Shown here: piece after piece, positions 33,368 through 42,798 of the stretch
Layout: each line of letters starts with the position of its first letter
How positions within the stretch are numbered: the stretch's first letter is position 1
DNA from: Gleimia hominis
GTDB lineage: Bacteria > Actinomycetota > Actinomycetes > Actinomycetales > Actinomycetaceae
Reading direction: 5' to 3'
Length of the DNA stretch: 64,000 nt
Assembly (NCBI RefSeq): GCF_032085515.1
Contig: NZ_JASXSX010000001.1
Location: 930,001-994,000, forward strand
The notes under the pieces: generated by a model
Told to the model about the DNA's origin: nothing
What the model saw: only the letters and a program-made list of their open reading frames with translations
Databases searched by the model: none
Translations under genes and position numbers: made by a program

Positions 33368-34876
33368 TTATAGCGATTGTTGGATGCGGTAGAACACGTT
33401 GTTCCAACGCAACTGGTCTTCGAAAGCATCGACCTGAGTGTGTTCGTCAATCGCGGCGAACTCAACCCCGGCGATTCGGGCGAACATTTTCCACACGTCC
33501 AACCCAACTTGTGTGCTCATCACCGTGTGGTGGGCTGCGCCGGAGGCGAGCCAGCAGCGAGTTGCGGTCTGGAAATCCGGCAGTGGTTTCCACACGGCGC
33601 GCGCCACAGGCAGAATCGGCAGTGGCTCATCCGGGTTCACTACCTCCACCTTGTTCGCAACCATGCGGAATCGATCGCGAATATCCGATAGAGCAACCAC
33701 CACCCCAGTTGATGGGGATGCCGTGAACACTAGCCGCACTGGGTCTTCGCGGTCTCCAATGCCGAGCGGGTGGATCTCCAGTTTCGGTTTATCCACCGTG
33801 AGGCTTGGGCAGACTTCAAGCATGTGTGCACCCAGGATTTTCTCGTCCCCGCGCACCAGGTTGTACGAGTAGTCCTCCATCAAAGACGCGCCGCCGTCTA
33901 ACCCGTATCCCATCACTTTCGCTAGCCGAATGAGGATCGCGGTTTTCCAATCCCCTTCCGCTCCGAAACCGTAGCCGTCCGCCATGAGCCGCTGCACCGC
34001 CAGGCCGGGTAGTTGTTTGAGCTCACCAAGATCCTCAAAAGTATCTGTAAATGCTTTCGCCCCCTGCTTGTCCAGGAAGGTGCGCAGCGCTATTTCTTGC
34101 CGGGCGGCGTAACGCAGGGAATCGTGGCGTTCACCTTCGGGTTTCAGTTCTGGCGCCACGTCGTAAAGATCTAGGTACTGCTGTATTAACGCATCAACGT
34201 CCGCTTCTTCGACCTGGTTGATCTGTGCTACCAGATCGTTCACACCCCAGGTGTTGACGGAGGTGCCGAACCGGATTTCCGCTTCCGTCTTATCGCCTTC
34301 TGTTACGGCTACGTTACGCATGTTGTCGCCAAATCGTACTAGTTTGAGGTTCCGGGCTTCATGCCAACCGATGATGGCGCGCGCCCAGGTGGCGATCTCG
34401 TCGTGCACCTCGGTGTCGGTGTAGTGGCCAACCACGGTGGTGCGGGCGATGCCCATGCGGGTGAGGATGTAGCCGAACTCCCGGTCGCCGTGGGCCGCTT
34501 GGTTTAGGTTCATGAAGTCCATGTCCATGCGCGACCACGGCATCTTCTGGTCGATCTGCGTGTGCAGGTGCAGCAGTGGGGTGTGCAGTGCCTCAAGGCC
34601 ACGAACCCACATTTTGGCGGGCGAGAACGTGTGCATCCACGCGATCAGTCCAACTACTTGGGGGTTGTTCTCGGCTTCAAGAATGGTGCGCTGAATGTCA
34701 TCAGAAGTGGTGAGCACCGGCTTCCACACGATTTTAAGCGGAATCTGCTGCGCGCTATTCAGGGTCTGGGCGATGGTTTGCGACTGCTCGGCCACCTGAT
34801 CCAAGGTTTCTTTCCCGTACAAGAACTGGCTGCCGGTTAGGAACCAGATTTCCTTGTTTTCAAATGGATTCTGCAT
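33368..34876 (-). CDS. araA: L-arabinose isomerase
   Basis: 502 residues, normal for the family; converts L-arabinose to L-ribulose. FLTGSQFLYGKETL at the N-terminus, HTFSPAKMWVRGLEALH and the DMDFMNLNQAAHGDREFG block are characteristic; EGDWKTAILIRLAKVM and FTASPSTGVVV follow, and H-H in GAAHHTVMST near residue 450 matches the Mn2+-site region. It is the third gene of an araB-araD-araA set on the minus strand, 77 bases after araD. Confidence 0.97.
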   Translation of the reverse strand: MQNPFENKEIWFLTGSQFLYGKETLDQVAEQSQTIAQTLNSAQQIPLKIVWKPVLTTSDDIQRTILEAENNPQVVGLIAWMHTFSPAKMWVRGLEALHTPLLHLHTQIDQKMPWSRMDMDFMNLNQAAHGDREFGYILTRMGIARTTVVGHYTDTEVHDEIATWARAIIGWHEARNLKLVRFGDNMRNVAVTEGDKTEAEIRFGTSVNTWGVNDLVAQINQVEEADVDALIQQYLDLYDVAPELKPEGERHDSLRYAARQEIALRTFLDKQGAKAFTDTFEDLGELKQLPGLAVQRLMADGYGFGAEGDWKTAILIRLAKVMGYGLDGGASLMEDYSYNLVRGDEKILGAHMLEVCPSLTVDKPKLEIHPLGIGDREDPVRLVFTASPSTGVVVALSDIRDRFRMVANKVEVVNPDEPLPILPVARAVWKPLPDFQTATRCWLASGAAHHTVMSTQVGLDVWKMFARIAGVEFAAIDEHTQVDAFEDQLRWNNVFYRIQQSL

Positions 34877-34953
34877 GTACTTACTCCTTTGTGTGCTATT
34901 AAATGCAAATTTAAAGTGCTACTGCGGTTTAAATACGTCTCATACGGTTTCGT

Positions 34954-35649
34954 TTACTGGCCGTACACGTTTTGGTATCGGTCGTAGAGCCGGTCAATTG
35001 CCTCTTGAGGAATCGCTTTGAGTTGCCCCTCGCTGCGTGCAATGTGGACGGTGCGAGCCACTTCTTCGGTCATCACCGCGGCTTTAACCGCGGCTCGCGC
35101 GTCTTCGCCAATTGTGAACGGGCCGTGATTTTGCATAAGTACCGCAGGGGAGCGGTGATCTTTGAGGGTTTCCACGATGCCGCGTCCAATCGAGTCGTCA
35201 CCGATTATTGCGAACGGGCCAACGGGAATAGGTCCGCCGAACTCGTCTGCCATCATGGTGAGTGCGCACGGAATCTCTTCTCCGCGCGCGGCCCACGCTG
35301 TCGCGTACGTGGAGTGCGTGTGCACGACCCCACCCACGTTCGGCATGTGTGCGTAAACGTAGGCGTGGGCAGCGGTGTCAGATGAGGGACTCTTGCTGCC
35401 CTCAACCAGTTCTCCGTTCAAGTTGCACACCACCATTGCATCTGGAGTGAGCTCGTCGTAGCTGACGCCGGAAGGTTTGATTACCAGCAGGTCGTCCGCG
35501 CTGGGTTCGGCGCCGACCACTACGCGTTGACTCACGTTACCTGCGGTCCAAACGACAAGTCCCCACCTGGGCAGTTCCGCGTGCAACCTGGCCACGACCT
35601 GTTTTGTTGTCTCGATTTTTTCGATTACTTCCGATGAATAGTTCAGCAA
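34954..35649 (-). CDS. araD: L-ribulose-5-phosphate 4-epimerase
   Basis: 231-residue class II aldolase-fold enzyme that converts L-ribulose 5-phosphate to D-xylulose 5-phosphate. WTAGNVSQRV, IKPSGVSYDEL, SSDTAAHAYVYAHMPNVGGVVHTHSTYATAWA (zinc His pair in HTHS) and MQNHGPFTIGEDA are present in the right order. It lies between araB and araA; 259 bases with a tandem repeat separate it from araB. Confidence 0.96.
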   Translation of the reverse strand: MLNYSSEVIEKIETTKQVVARLHAELPRWGLVVWTAGNVSQRVVVGAEPSADDLLVIKPSGVSYDELTPDAMVVCNLNGELVEGSKSPSSDTAAHAYVYAHMPNVGGVVHTHSTYATAWAARGEEIPCALTMMADEFGGPIPVGPFAIIGDDSIGRGIVETLKDHRSPAVLMQNHGPFTIGEDARAAVKAAVMTEEVARTVHIARSEGQLKAIPQEAIDRLYDRYQNVYGQ

Positions 35650-35761
35650 AACCCGTTCCTTCCTGTTAAATCATTGTTTGACGTTTCTATCGCTATTCAC
35701 TGCTTCCCGACAGGACATCGGTCGATTTCAGTGGCGTTTTATAGTATTTGCTGAGGTCGAC

Positions 35762-35821
35762 TGGCTAAGCGTAGTTCCCACTGGGTTCGCATGGCTTCAC
35801 GTAGTTCCCACTGGGTTCGCT
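35762..35821. repeat. two 30-bp tandem units between araB and araD
   Basis: Units at 35762-35791 and 35792-35821 share TGGCT, then CGTAGTTCCCACTGGGTTCG, differing at about four positions. They are located in the 259-base araB-araD gap. The rest of that gap shows no gene. Confidence 0.88.
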
Positions 35822-35908
35822 TGCCAATAACCATGTCCGCCAGTCTTGGTGCACAGCGTTGTTTTCGCCAGGTTCCGCACCGCGCGGAGCCGGGGTGATG
35901 CGATGCGG

Positions 35909-37525
35909 TTATAGTGCGCGTGGCGGGAGGGCCCGAATTGCGTGAGGTTGGATGGTTAACGCTTGCCTGTAGCCGGCGAGGAACGTAGCGAAACCACGTT
36001 CATCAGCTGCGGACGGGGCAATTGTTTCTTGCGCAGCAGAGGCAAACACGGTGCCTGTTAAATATTCGGCAAGTGGTTGTGGCGTGGCGGCGTTCTGGCA
36101 GTAAGCGCTGTAAGCAGCTAGTACCGCCATTCCCCAAGCCCCGCCTTCGGACGCGCTGTCTTGCACGGTTATGGGGGTGTGCGTTGCGGCTGCGAGTAGG
36201 CGCTGGGCTACCTTTTCGGTTCGGAAAACACCGCCGTGTGCGGAAAGTACGTCCAGTTGCACTGCTTCCGTCTCTAGCACTTCCAAACCAATCGCGAGAG
36301 CTGCGAACGTGGAGTACACCTGTGCCCTCATGAAATTCGGTAGGTTCAATGTGGCCCAAGGGGAACGGGTGATGAGGGGCCGCCCTCCATCCAAGTGGGT
36401 GACGGGTTCGCCGGCGAGGTTGTTGAACGCGAAGACACCTCCCGCGTCCGCTTCACCTTCAAGTGCGGCGCCGAGTGTGGCTGCGTAAACGGCGTCCGCA
36501 CTCGTGTCTGGGGCGTTGAGTAGCTGCGCAACTTCACGGAACATGTCTACCCAACGTGCAAGTTCGTCTGCACCATTATTGCAATGCACCATGGCAACGG
36601 GGTGACCATCTGGTGTGGTGACCAGGTCAATCTCAGGATGCAGGTGCTTCAACGGATTCTCCAACACGGCCATCAAAAAAATGGAGGTACCGACACTGAC
36701 GTTTCCAGTGCGCGGCTTTACCGCGTTGGTTGCGACCATCCCGGTACCCGCATCGCCTTCAGGGGGTGCAAATAGGATCCCTGGTTCCAGTTCTCCGGTT
36801 GGGTCCAGTAATTTAGCGCCTGCTTCAGTTAGCTTCCCACCGGATTGCCCGGCGGTGCGGATTGCAGGGAGTAGTTCTTTAATGTCTCGTTCGCTGGTAC
36901 TCATCTTGTTAAATATTTCGATGAGGTCCAGTCGGTACTCGGTGCCGTCACTGTTTAGTGGGAACATGCCTGAAGCATCCCCCACCCCGAGAACTTTTTC
37001 GCCCGTTAATTTCCAGTGCACGTAACCGGCGAGGGTAGTTAGGAACGAAACGTCTGCCACGTGCGGTTCTTGATCTAGCATCGCTTGATAGTAGTGGGCG
37101 ACGGACCAGCGCAGCGGGATGTTAACTTTAAAAGCCTTAGTCAGTTGTTCGGCAGCGGGGCCCGTGGTGGTGTCACGCCAAGTACGGAACGGCACCAGAA
37201 GCTCGTCGTTAGCATCGAACGCTAAATATCCATGCATCATCGCGGAAACACCTATTGATGCGAAACGAGTGGGTTTGAATGCATACTTTTCTTCGCACTG
37301 CTTTATTAGCGAGGTGTAAGCAGCCTGCACACCGGACCAAATACTTTCAAGCGAGTAGCTCCAATGCCCATCGACCAACTGGTTCTCCCACTCGTGCACA
37401 CCCGTTGCGATCGGGGTTGCATCCGGGGCCACAAGGCAAGCTTTGATCCGCGTTGAACCAAATTCAATCCCTAAAGACGTGTCTCCAGCGGCAAGCAACT
37501 GTTTAGGATCAAAATCCGTTGGCAT
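35909..37525 (-). CDS. araB: ribulokinase
   Basis: 538 residues of the FGGY kinase family; phosphorylates L-ribulose. LGIEFGSTRIKACLV is the first phosphate loop; SIGVSAMMHGYLAFD, FRTWRDTTTGPAAEQLT, and TGNVSVGTSIFLM follow, with SEGGAWGMAVLAAY near the C-terminus. ATG at 37525 is chosen because AAGGAG stands 8 bases upstream; a longer frame from 37567 has no such site. First gene of araBDA; an operator-like palindrome lies 50 bases before it. Confidence 0.93.
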   Translation of the reverse strand: MPTDFDPKQLLAAGDTSLGIEFGSTRIKACLVAPDATPIATGVHEWENQLVDGHWSYSLESIWSGVQAAYTSLIKQCEEKYAFKPTRFASIGVSAMMHGYLAFDANDELLVPFRTWRDTTTGPAAEQLTKAFKVNIPLRWSVAHYYQAMLDQEPHVADVSFLTTLAGYVHWKLTGEKVLGVGDASGMFPLNSDGTEYRLDLIEIFNKMSTSERDIKELLPAIRTAGQSGGKLTEAGAKLLDPTGELEPGILFAPPEGDAGTGMVATNAVKPRTGNVSVGTSIFLMAVLENPLKHLHPEIDLVTTPDGHPVAMVHCNNGADELARWVDMFREVAQLLNAPDTSADAVYAATLGAALEGEADAGGVFAFNNLAGEPVTHLDGGRPLITRSPWATLNLPNFMRAQVYSTFAALAIGLEVLETEAVQLDVLSAHGGVFRTEKVAQRLLAAATHTPITVQDSASEGGAWGMAVLAAYSAYCQNAATPQPLAEYLTGTVFASAAQETIAPSAADERGFATFLAGYRQALTIQPHAIRALPPRAL

Positions 37526-37574
37526 AAGACTCTCCTTCGAGTGTTGAATCAACTGTAAACCCATCACTTCTTAA

Positions 37575-37590
37575 ATGTGAACGTTAACAT
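37575..37590. promoter_or_regulatory. operator of the LacI-type arabinose regulator, araB side
   Basis: ATGTGAACGTTAACAT is a 16-bp near-palindrome (7 of 8 pairs). The identical 16 bases occur, inverted, in front of the sugar porter at 38947-38962. Located 50-65 bases before araB in the region divergent to the regulator gene. Confidence 0.8.
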
Positions 37591-37801
37591 CGCTCTTTGT
37601 TAAGTATGCCAAAGCAGTTTTAATCCCGCAAGTTGTTTTGATAGGGCGGGTGAGCATCTTAAATCCGCCTGGACGTCGTAGTGTTAGCGCAGTAGGTCGA
37701 AGAGCGACGAAGCAATTCCCCCAATGATGAGGCCCTAGCGTAACGTAGTAGTGACATTTACTAATGCAGCAGAATCTATGCGCAAGACAGCGGGGAGGTG
37801 T

Positions 37802-38836
37802 GTGGTGGGAAGAGGTAATCGCGCGGTTTCAATGAACCAAATTGCAAAGATGGCTGGGGTCTCGCACCAAACCGTCTCGCGCGTCATAAATGGTGGCTCA
37901 GGAGTTAGGCCGAAAACGCGTGAACGGGTCGAAGAGGTCATACAACGAACTGGCTACATCCCAAATACCGCCGCCCGAACGCTAGTCACCAATCGGTCAG
38001 GAATGATTGGGGTAGTGGCAGTTGGGTCATTTCTTTTCGGCCCCACGCACACTCTCACGACCATTGAACAAGCTGCCCGAAAACGCAACTATGCAACCTT
38101 GCTGGCTACCGTAAAAGAAGACTCGCAAACTGAGTTCCTCAGAGTGGTGAACACGTTCTTACAGCGTTCCGTAGACGTGATAATCGTTATTGCGGCCAGA
38201 GAGCGCACGTGGAGATATGCTGCTGAGCTCGATTGCAAGACGCCCATCGTCATGGTTGGTGGGCAGGCGCAAAACGTGCGGAACATGAGTTACGTTAGCG
38301 TAGACCAGGCGCAGGGAGCCAGACTGGCTGTGCGGCATCTGAATCGGTTGGGACACAAAAAAATAGCGGTTATCGCTGGGCCCTCGAACTGGACGGACGC
38401 ACAACTTCGATTAGCTGCAACGAAAGATGAAGTTGGTCGACTAGGGATGTCGGCCACCTACAAATACGGTGATTGGAGTGCGCAATCGGGTTTTGAAATC
38501 GGCATCGATTTGGCTTCCACAATAGATGAAAGTGGGATTACCGCAGCGTTTGCTGCCAACGACCACATGGCCTTGGGAATGCTATCGGCCTTCTATAAGT
38601 GCGGGGTTAGTGTTCCCTCTGACGTATCCGTGGTGGGCTTCGATAACGTGCCAGAAAGCGCCTACTACACGCCCGCACTAACTACTATCTCTCAAGATTT
38701 CGAGCAACTTGGGGTGGCGGTACTTGAAAAAGCTCTAGATCTGCTGGAGAACTCAAAGGTTTCGCACACGCTCGTGCCTGCCGTGCTGGTGGTCCGAGAA
38801 TCTACAAAACGTCGGTCCAAACAAGGACAAAAGTAG
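37802..38836 (+). CDS. LacI-family transcriptional regulator of arabinose genes
   Basis: About 344 residues. The helix-turn-helix MNQIAKMAGVSHQTVSRVINGG and hinge TAARTLVTNRSG are followed by a periplasmic-binding-protein-like effector domain (GMIGVVAVGS... to ...ALDLLEN). NDHMALGMLSAFYKCGVSVPSDVSVVGFDN is the standard LacI core signature. GTG at 37802 or 37805 is preferred because GGGGAGG precedes it; a GTG at 37751 would add 17 residues. Position between araBDA and the sugar porter, and the shared palindrome, suggest it represses both and senses L-arabinose or a phosphorylated product. I withhold the name araR because that is often used for a GntR-type protein. Confidence 0.88.
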   Translation: MVGRGNRAVSMNQIAKMAGVSHQTVSRVINGGSGVRPKTRERVEEVIQRTGYIPNTAARTLVTNRSGMIGVVAVGSFLFGPTHTLTTIEQAARKRNYATLLATVKEDSQTEFLRVVNTFLQRSVDVIIVIAARERTWRYAAELDCKTPIVMVGGQAQNVRNMSYVSVDQAQGARLAVRHLNRLGHKKIAVIAGPSNWTDAQLRLAATKDEVGRLGMSATYKYGDWSAQSGFEIGIDLASTIDESGITAAFAANDHMALGMLSAFYKCGVSVPSDVSVVGFDNVPESAYYTPALTTISQDFEQLGVAVLEKALDLLENSKVSHTLVPAVLVVRESTKRRSKQGQK

Positions 38837-38943
38837 AGCCTCCGCCTTGTAGATACAGGTTTTCGCCCTTCCGCTTGTGGGTAGTGGCCGCGTGATGATC
38901 CAATAGAGCGTTTGCACTTGGCAGAAGCGTCTGCATATACTCA

Positions 38944-38965
38944 CCAATGTTAACGTTCACATTGG
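38944..38965. promoter_or_regulatory. operator of the LacI-type arabinose regulator, porter side
   Basis: A 22-bp inverted repeat centred on AACGTT matches at 10 of 11 pairs. Its inner 16 bases are the exact reverse complement of the site before araB. It sits about 105 bases before the sugar-porter start. Confidence 0.82.
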
Positions 38966-39069
38966 CGATTGTGGCTATGAGCCGCTGCCGGTGAGTATTT
39001 AACAACTGAACTCGTGAACACATTGTGGTGAGAACACAAGAAACAGAGGAGTTTCTCAAAGGAGCTGAG

Positions 39070-40452
39070 ATGGCCGAAACCAAAAGAGGCAGTCGGAAGA
39101 TTTCGGGTGCGTTTATATATTTCTTCGGAGCATTTGGGGGCATCCTATTCGGATATGACATCGGAGTAATGACCGGGGCCCTACCGTTTCTGCAACACGA
39201 CTGGAACCTGGAAGGACACGCCAGCGTAATCGGATGGATTACTTCAGGCGTAATGCTAGGTGCCGTATTTGGTGGAGCGCTTGCCGGTATGCTCTCTGAC
39301 CGGTTCGGGCGCAGACGAATGATCCTCGTCTCGGCAATTATTTTTGTTACCGGGTCAATACTCTGTGCGATCGTGCCCGACAATGGCGCAGCCTGGCTCA
39401 TCGCGATGCGGATATTTCTAGGCCTCGCAGTCGGCGCGGCATCGGCATTAGTGCCGGCATACATGTCCGAGCTTGCGCCAGCCCGTTTGCGGGGCAACTT
39501 ATCGGGTCTCAACCAAACTATGATCGTTTCGGGAATGCTGATTTCCTACATTGTTGACTACCTTCTAAAAGGCTTACCGCATCAATACGCATGGCGTGTC
39601 ATGCTCGCGGCCGCAGCAGTGCCAGCGATCATTTTGTTTTTCGGCGTGCTCAGGCTACCCGAATCGCCGCGTTACCTGATCCGTCATGGTGAAGAGCAAC
39701 AGGCGCGTGTGGTACTAACGTACATCCGTAATGCGAGCGAAGTTGATACGGAAATAGATGAGATTAAAGCAACTGCGATCGCTGAAGAAAAAGCTTCAAA
39801 CAAAGTCAGCTGGGGCATGTTGTTCAGTTCTCGGTACCGCTACCTGGTTATTGCAGGTTTAGGAGTGGCAGCATTCCAACAGTTCCAGGGTGCGAATGCG
39901 ATCTTTTACTACATTCCCCTCATTGTGGAAAAGGCAACGGGTCAGGCGGCGGGTGAAGCGCTGATGTGGCCGATTGTCCAGGGGGTAATCCTGGTTCTAG
40001 GTTCCCTACTATTTATCGCAATAGCCGAAAAGATTAACCGCAAAACGCTGATAATTATAGGTGGGTCAGTTATGGCCCTATCCTTTATTCTCCCTTCGTT
40101 GCTGAACTGGATGTTCCCGGGAATGCCTCCGATGATGATCGTCGCACTCCTAAGCCTGTATGTGGCGTTCTACTCGTTCACTTGGGCGCCTTTGACCTGG
40201 GTGATTGTTGGAGAGATCTTCCCGCTTGCAATCCGCGGGCGTGCCTCTGGGCTAGCGTCTTCTTTCAACTGGATCGGATCGTTCCTGGTTGGACTCGTTT
40301 TCCCAATCATGACCGCGCACATGCCACAAGAGTCAGTGTTCCTGATTTTTGGCATAATCTGCCTGTTGGGCGTCTTATTTGTTACGAAAATGGTGCCAGA
40401 AACTCGAGGCCGTACCCTTGAGGAGATCGAACAGAGCGCGACAGCAAACTAA
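39070..40452 (+). CDS. sugar porter of the major facilitator superfamily (probable L-arabinose:H+ symporter)
   Basis: 460 residues, twelve helices. Sugar-porter signatures: GYDIGVMTGALPFL in helix 1, DRFGRRRM between helices 2 and 3, RLPESPRYLIRHG after helix 6, QQFQGANAIFYY in helix 7 and VPETRGRTLEEIE at the end. Start fixed at ATG 39070 by AAGGAG eight bases upstream. The arabinose-regulator palindrome in its promoter and the neighbouring araBDA genes make L-arabinose the likely substrate; xylose or galactose cannot be excluded by sequence. Confidence 0.9.
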   Translation: MAETKRGSRKISGAFIYFFGAFGGILFGYDIGVMTGALPFLQHDWNLEGHASVIGWITSGVMLGAVFGGALAGMLSDRFGRRRMILVSAIIFVTGSILCAIVPDNGAAWLIAMRIFLGLAVGAASALVPAYMSELAPARLRGNLSGLNQTMIVSGMLISYIVDYLLKGLPHQYAWRVMLAAAAVPAIILFFGVLRLPESPRYLIRHGEEQQARVVLTYIRNASEVDTEIDEIKATAIAEEKASNKVSWGMLFSSRYRYLVIAGLGVAAFQQFQGANAIFYYIPLIVEKATGQAAGEALMWPIVQGVILVLGSLLFIAIAEKINRKTLIIIGGSVMALSFILPSLLNWMFPGMPPMMIVALLSLYVAFYSFTWAPLTWVIVGEIFPLAIRGRASGLASSFNWIGSFLVGLVFPIMTAHMPQESVFLIFGIICLLGVLFVTKMVPETRGRTLEEIEQSATAN

Positions 40453-40475
40453 AGGCGCGGCCCTAAACTAGTGGT

Positions 40476-41414
40476 ATGAGTAAGAAGAAACGCTCGTGGC
40501 CGCCGTTGGCACAGCCGTTGCCAGCGGCGGTTACGGATAACCACACACACCTACCGTTACACGAAGGGGAAATCCCCGCGGCTGGCGGCATCAAAATGAG
40601 CCTCGAAGAACAGCTGCAACGCGCACTCAACGTTGGGGTCAAGCGGATTATCACGGTTGCGTGCGAACTCCCAGACTTCGCACCGGCCTTACAGCAAGCA
40701 AAGGACCTCAGGAATAAAACCGAAACGCATCCGGCTGTGCGACTCGCACTCGCCATCCACCCCAACGAAGCCCCACTGCACGCCGGCGTAGTTGAAAAAG
40801 CGCCCGACGGCAATACCTACCAGCCGCAGGCACACCACGTGCCGCTCGATGAAGCGCTCGCGCAAGTGGAACAACACCTCGACAGTGCGGACGTGGTGGC
40901 AGTAGGGGAAACCGGGCTCGACCTATATCGAACCGCGGAGGCCGGGCTCGCAGCCCAGCAAGAAAGCTTTAGCGCACACCTCAAACTAGGAATGGAACGC
41001 AACCTACCCGTGCAAATACACGACAGGGAAGCGCACGAACAATGCGTGCGCACGCTCTACCGCGTGGGCGCAGACAAAACGGATATCCCAATCGTGTTCC
41101 ACTGCTTCTCTGGTGGGCTGCAGCTAGCGGAAGAATGCGCGAAAAACGGGTGGTACGCCTCATTCGGAGGGTCCCTTACGTTTAAACCGAACGAAGCGCA
41201 ACGCGACGCTTTTAAGTCACTGCCACGTAACCAAATTCTGGTAGAAACCGACGCCCCATACCTAACGCCAGTGCCATACCGGGGAAATCCAAACGCAAGT
41301 TACGTCATGGCGCACACCATCCGATTCATCGCCGACCTGTGGGAAGAGAGCCTGGAAACCACGTGCGAGCAGCTAGAACGCAACACCGAACAGGTGTACG
41401 GCAAATGGGGCTAA
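40476..41414 (+). CDS. tatD: TatD-family metal-dependent hydrolase
   Basis: 312 residues, TIM-barrel deoxyribonuclease family. Metal ligands are visible: DNHTHL near residue 22, E in AVGETGLD, H in QIHDREAH, H in VFHCFSGG and D in VETDAPYLTP. The order tatD-rpf-rsmA-ispE is the common actinobacterial arrangement. It lies 24 bases after the sugar porter but probably belongs to the housekeeping set downstream. Confidence 0.93.
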   Translation: MSKKKRSWPPLAQPLPAAVTDNHTHLPLHEGEIPAAGGIKMSLEEQLQRALNVGVKRIITVACELPDFAPALQQAKDLRNKTETHPAVRLALAIHPNEAPLHAGVVEKAPDGNTYQPQAHHVPLDEALAQVEQHLDSADVVAVGETGLDLYRTAEAGLAAQQESFSAHLKLGMERNLPVQIHDREAHEQCVRTLYRVGADKTDIPIVFHCFSGGLQLAEECAKNGWYASFGGSLTFKPNEAQRDAFKSLPRNQILVETDAPYLTPVPYRGNPNASYVMAHTIRFIADLWEESLETTCEQLERNTEQVYGKWG

Positions 41415-41509
41415 ACCAACTGGTTTGTGAAATGAGTCGTAAAGGGTGACGAAAAGATAACAAATTGGTTACGGTTAAACAGTTAAGGAAACGACCGTAA
41501 GGAAAGACT

Positions 41510-42688
41510 TTGACGCACTCGAATCAGACCGAGCCCCGCTGGGCTACGTACTGCTCGAAAAAAACCGTTACGGCAGCTGCCGGTCTGGCCGCTGCTGCGC
41601 TAGTGGCAACCTCCGCAGTGGGGGTCGCGGCCTCGCATCACACGGTAACCGTGGAAGCAGAAGGTATCACCCGCCCCGTTGACGTCTGGGGTGGAACCGT
41701 AGCAACCGCACTAGACAGCGCGGGCGTAGACGTGTCGACGCACGACCAAGTCACCCCAAACGTAAACGCGCGGCTCCAAAACGGGCAAAACATCAAAGTG
41801 GAACGCGCCAAGTCGTACCGGGTTAAAGAAGGTAGCACCTCGCGCGCCGTCTGGTCTGCTGCTAGCTCCATGGACCAGGTTCTGGCCGGGGCTCAACGCG
41901 GCCGCGACAACACAACCGTCGCCGCAGACCGCTCGTCGGTGCGCTCCGCACTACCTGCAGTCGTATCCGAACCCAAGAGCATCCGCGTAGTGGCCGATGG
42001 GAAAACCCACTCCGTTGCCGCGTCCACCGAAGACACGGTGCCGAGCGTACTGGAAAAATCCGGGCTAAAAGTTTCTCCAATCGACCAGGTGCACGTCAGC
42101 TCCGATGAAAAAGGTATGCTCATCGACGTCACCCGCGTCAGCCGCGGCGTCAAAGAAGAAGTTAAAGACATCGACTTCAAAACCGTGGAACGCGACACTG
42201 ACGAACTGTACAAAGGTGAAGAGCGGGTCGTCTCCGAAGGTAAGAAAGGTCAAATTAAGACCACTACCTACGAGCAAAAACGCGGTGACGACGTCCTCGT
42301 CTCCACGCAGGTGAAGCAAACTCGCACCGAACCTGAGGACCGGGTAATCGAACGCGGCACCAAGGAACGCCCGGAAGAAACCGAAACGGCGGAAGCCAGC
42401 GACAATGCTAGTGCCAGCCCGCAGCCAGGTGCCGGCACCGGTAGCGCACCCGACGGGGTTTGGGGAGCGTTAGCGCAGTGTGAATCCGGGGGCGACCCCT
42501 CAACAAACACGGGTAACGGATTCTACGGTCTATACCAATTTACGGCGTCCACGTGGCAGTCCGTAGGTGGATCCGGACTCCCCTCAGACGCATCCGCTGA
42601 AGAACAAACGATGCGCGCCAAAATCTTGCAGCAACGCGCCGGCTGGGGCCAGTGGCCCGCCTGCACATCGCAACTGGGCTTGCGCTGA
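41510..42688 (+). CDS. resuscitation-promoting-factor-like protein (RpfB type)
   Basis: 392 residues, exported or membrane-anchored by a helix at about 24-43. Two DUF348 ubiquitin-like domains (about 44-105 and 160-215), a G5 domain (about 205-285) and a Rpf transglycosylase domain (about 315-392) with the catalytic Glu in QCESGGDPSTNTG and FYGLYQFTASTWQS. Mycobacterial RpfB has three DUF348 copies, so this is a shorter version. Rpf proteins cleave the peptidoglycan glycan strand and help regrowth. TTG start 41510 with AAGGAAAG upstream. Followed by a hairpin before rsmA. Confidence 0.92.
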   Translation: MTHSNQTEPRWATYCSKKTVTAAAGLAAAALVATSAVGVAASHHTVTVEAEGITRPVDVWGGTVATALDSAGVDVSTHDQVTPNVNARLQNGQNIKVERAKSYRVKEGSTSRAVWSAASSMDQVLAGAQRGRDNTTVAADRSSVRSALPAVVSEPKSIRVVADGKTHSVAASTEDTVPSVLEKSGLKVSPIDQVHVSSDEKGMLIDVTRVSRGVKEEVKDIDFKTVERDTDELYKGEERVVSEGKKGQIKTTTYEQKRGDDVLVSTQVKQTRTEPEDRVIERGTKERPEETETAEASDNASASPQPGAGTGSAPDGVWGALAQCESGGDPSTNTGNGFYGLYQFTASTWQSVGGSGLPSDASAEEQTMRAKILQQRAGWGQWPACTSQLGLR

Positions 42689-42753
42689 CCCTAGGCTTGT
42701 ACTAAACGCTGGGCTTGCGCTGAAGGCCGCGGGCAGTAAACAAGGCCGCTCAT

Positions 42754-42798
42754 ACGCCTCCGTTGGAAACGCAAAACCGCGTCCTCCAGCGGAGGCGT
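42754..42798. terminator. hairpin between rpf and rsmA, with -10-like TATACT after it
   Basis: ACGCCTCCGTTGGA (42754-42767) pairs with TCCAGCGGAGGCGT (42785-42798) with one G-U pair. It is a 14-bp stem around a 17-base loop, most likely a terminator or attenuator for rpf. TATACT directly after it (42799-42804) could be the -10 of an rsmA promoter. Confidence 0.6.

Noticed and set aside
41415..41509. c-di-AMP-type riboswitch before the rpf gene
   Set aside because: Known for some actinobacterial rpf genes, but the 95 bases are too short and lack the conserved aptamer core.
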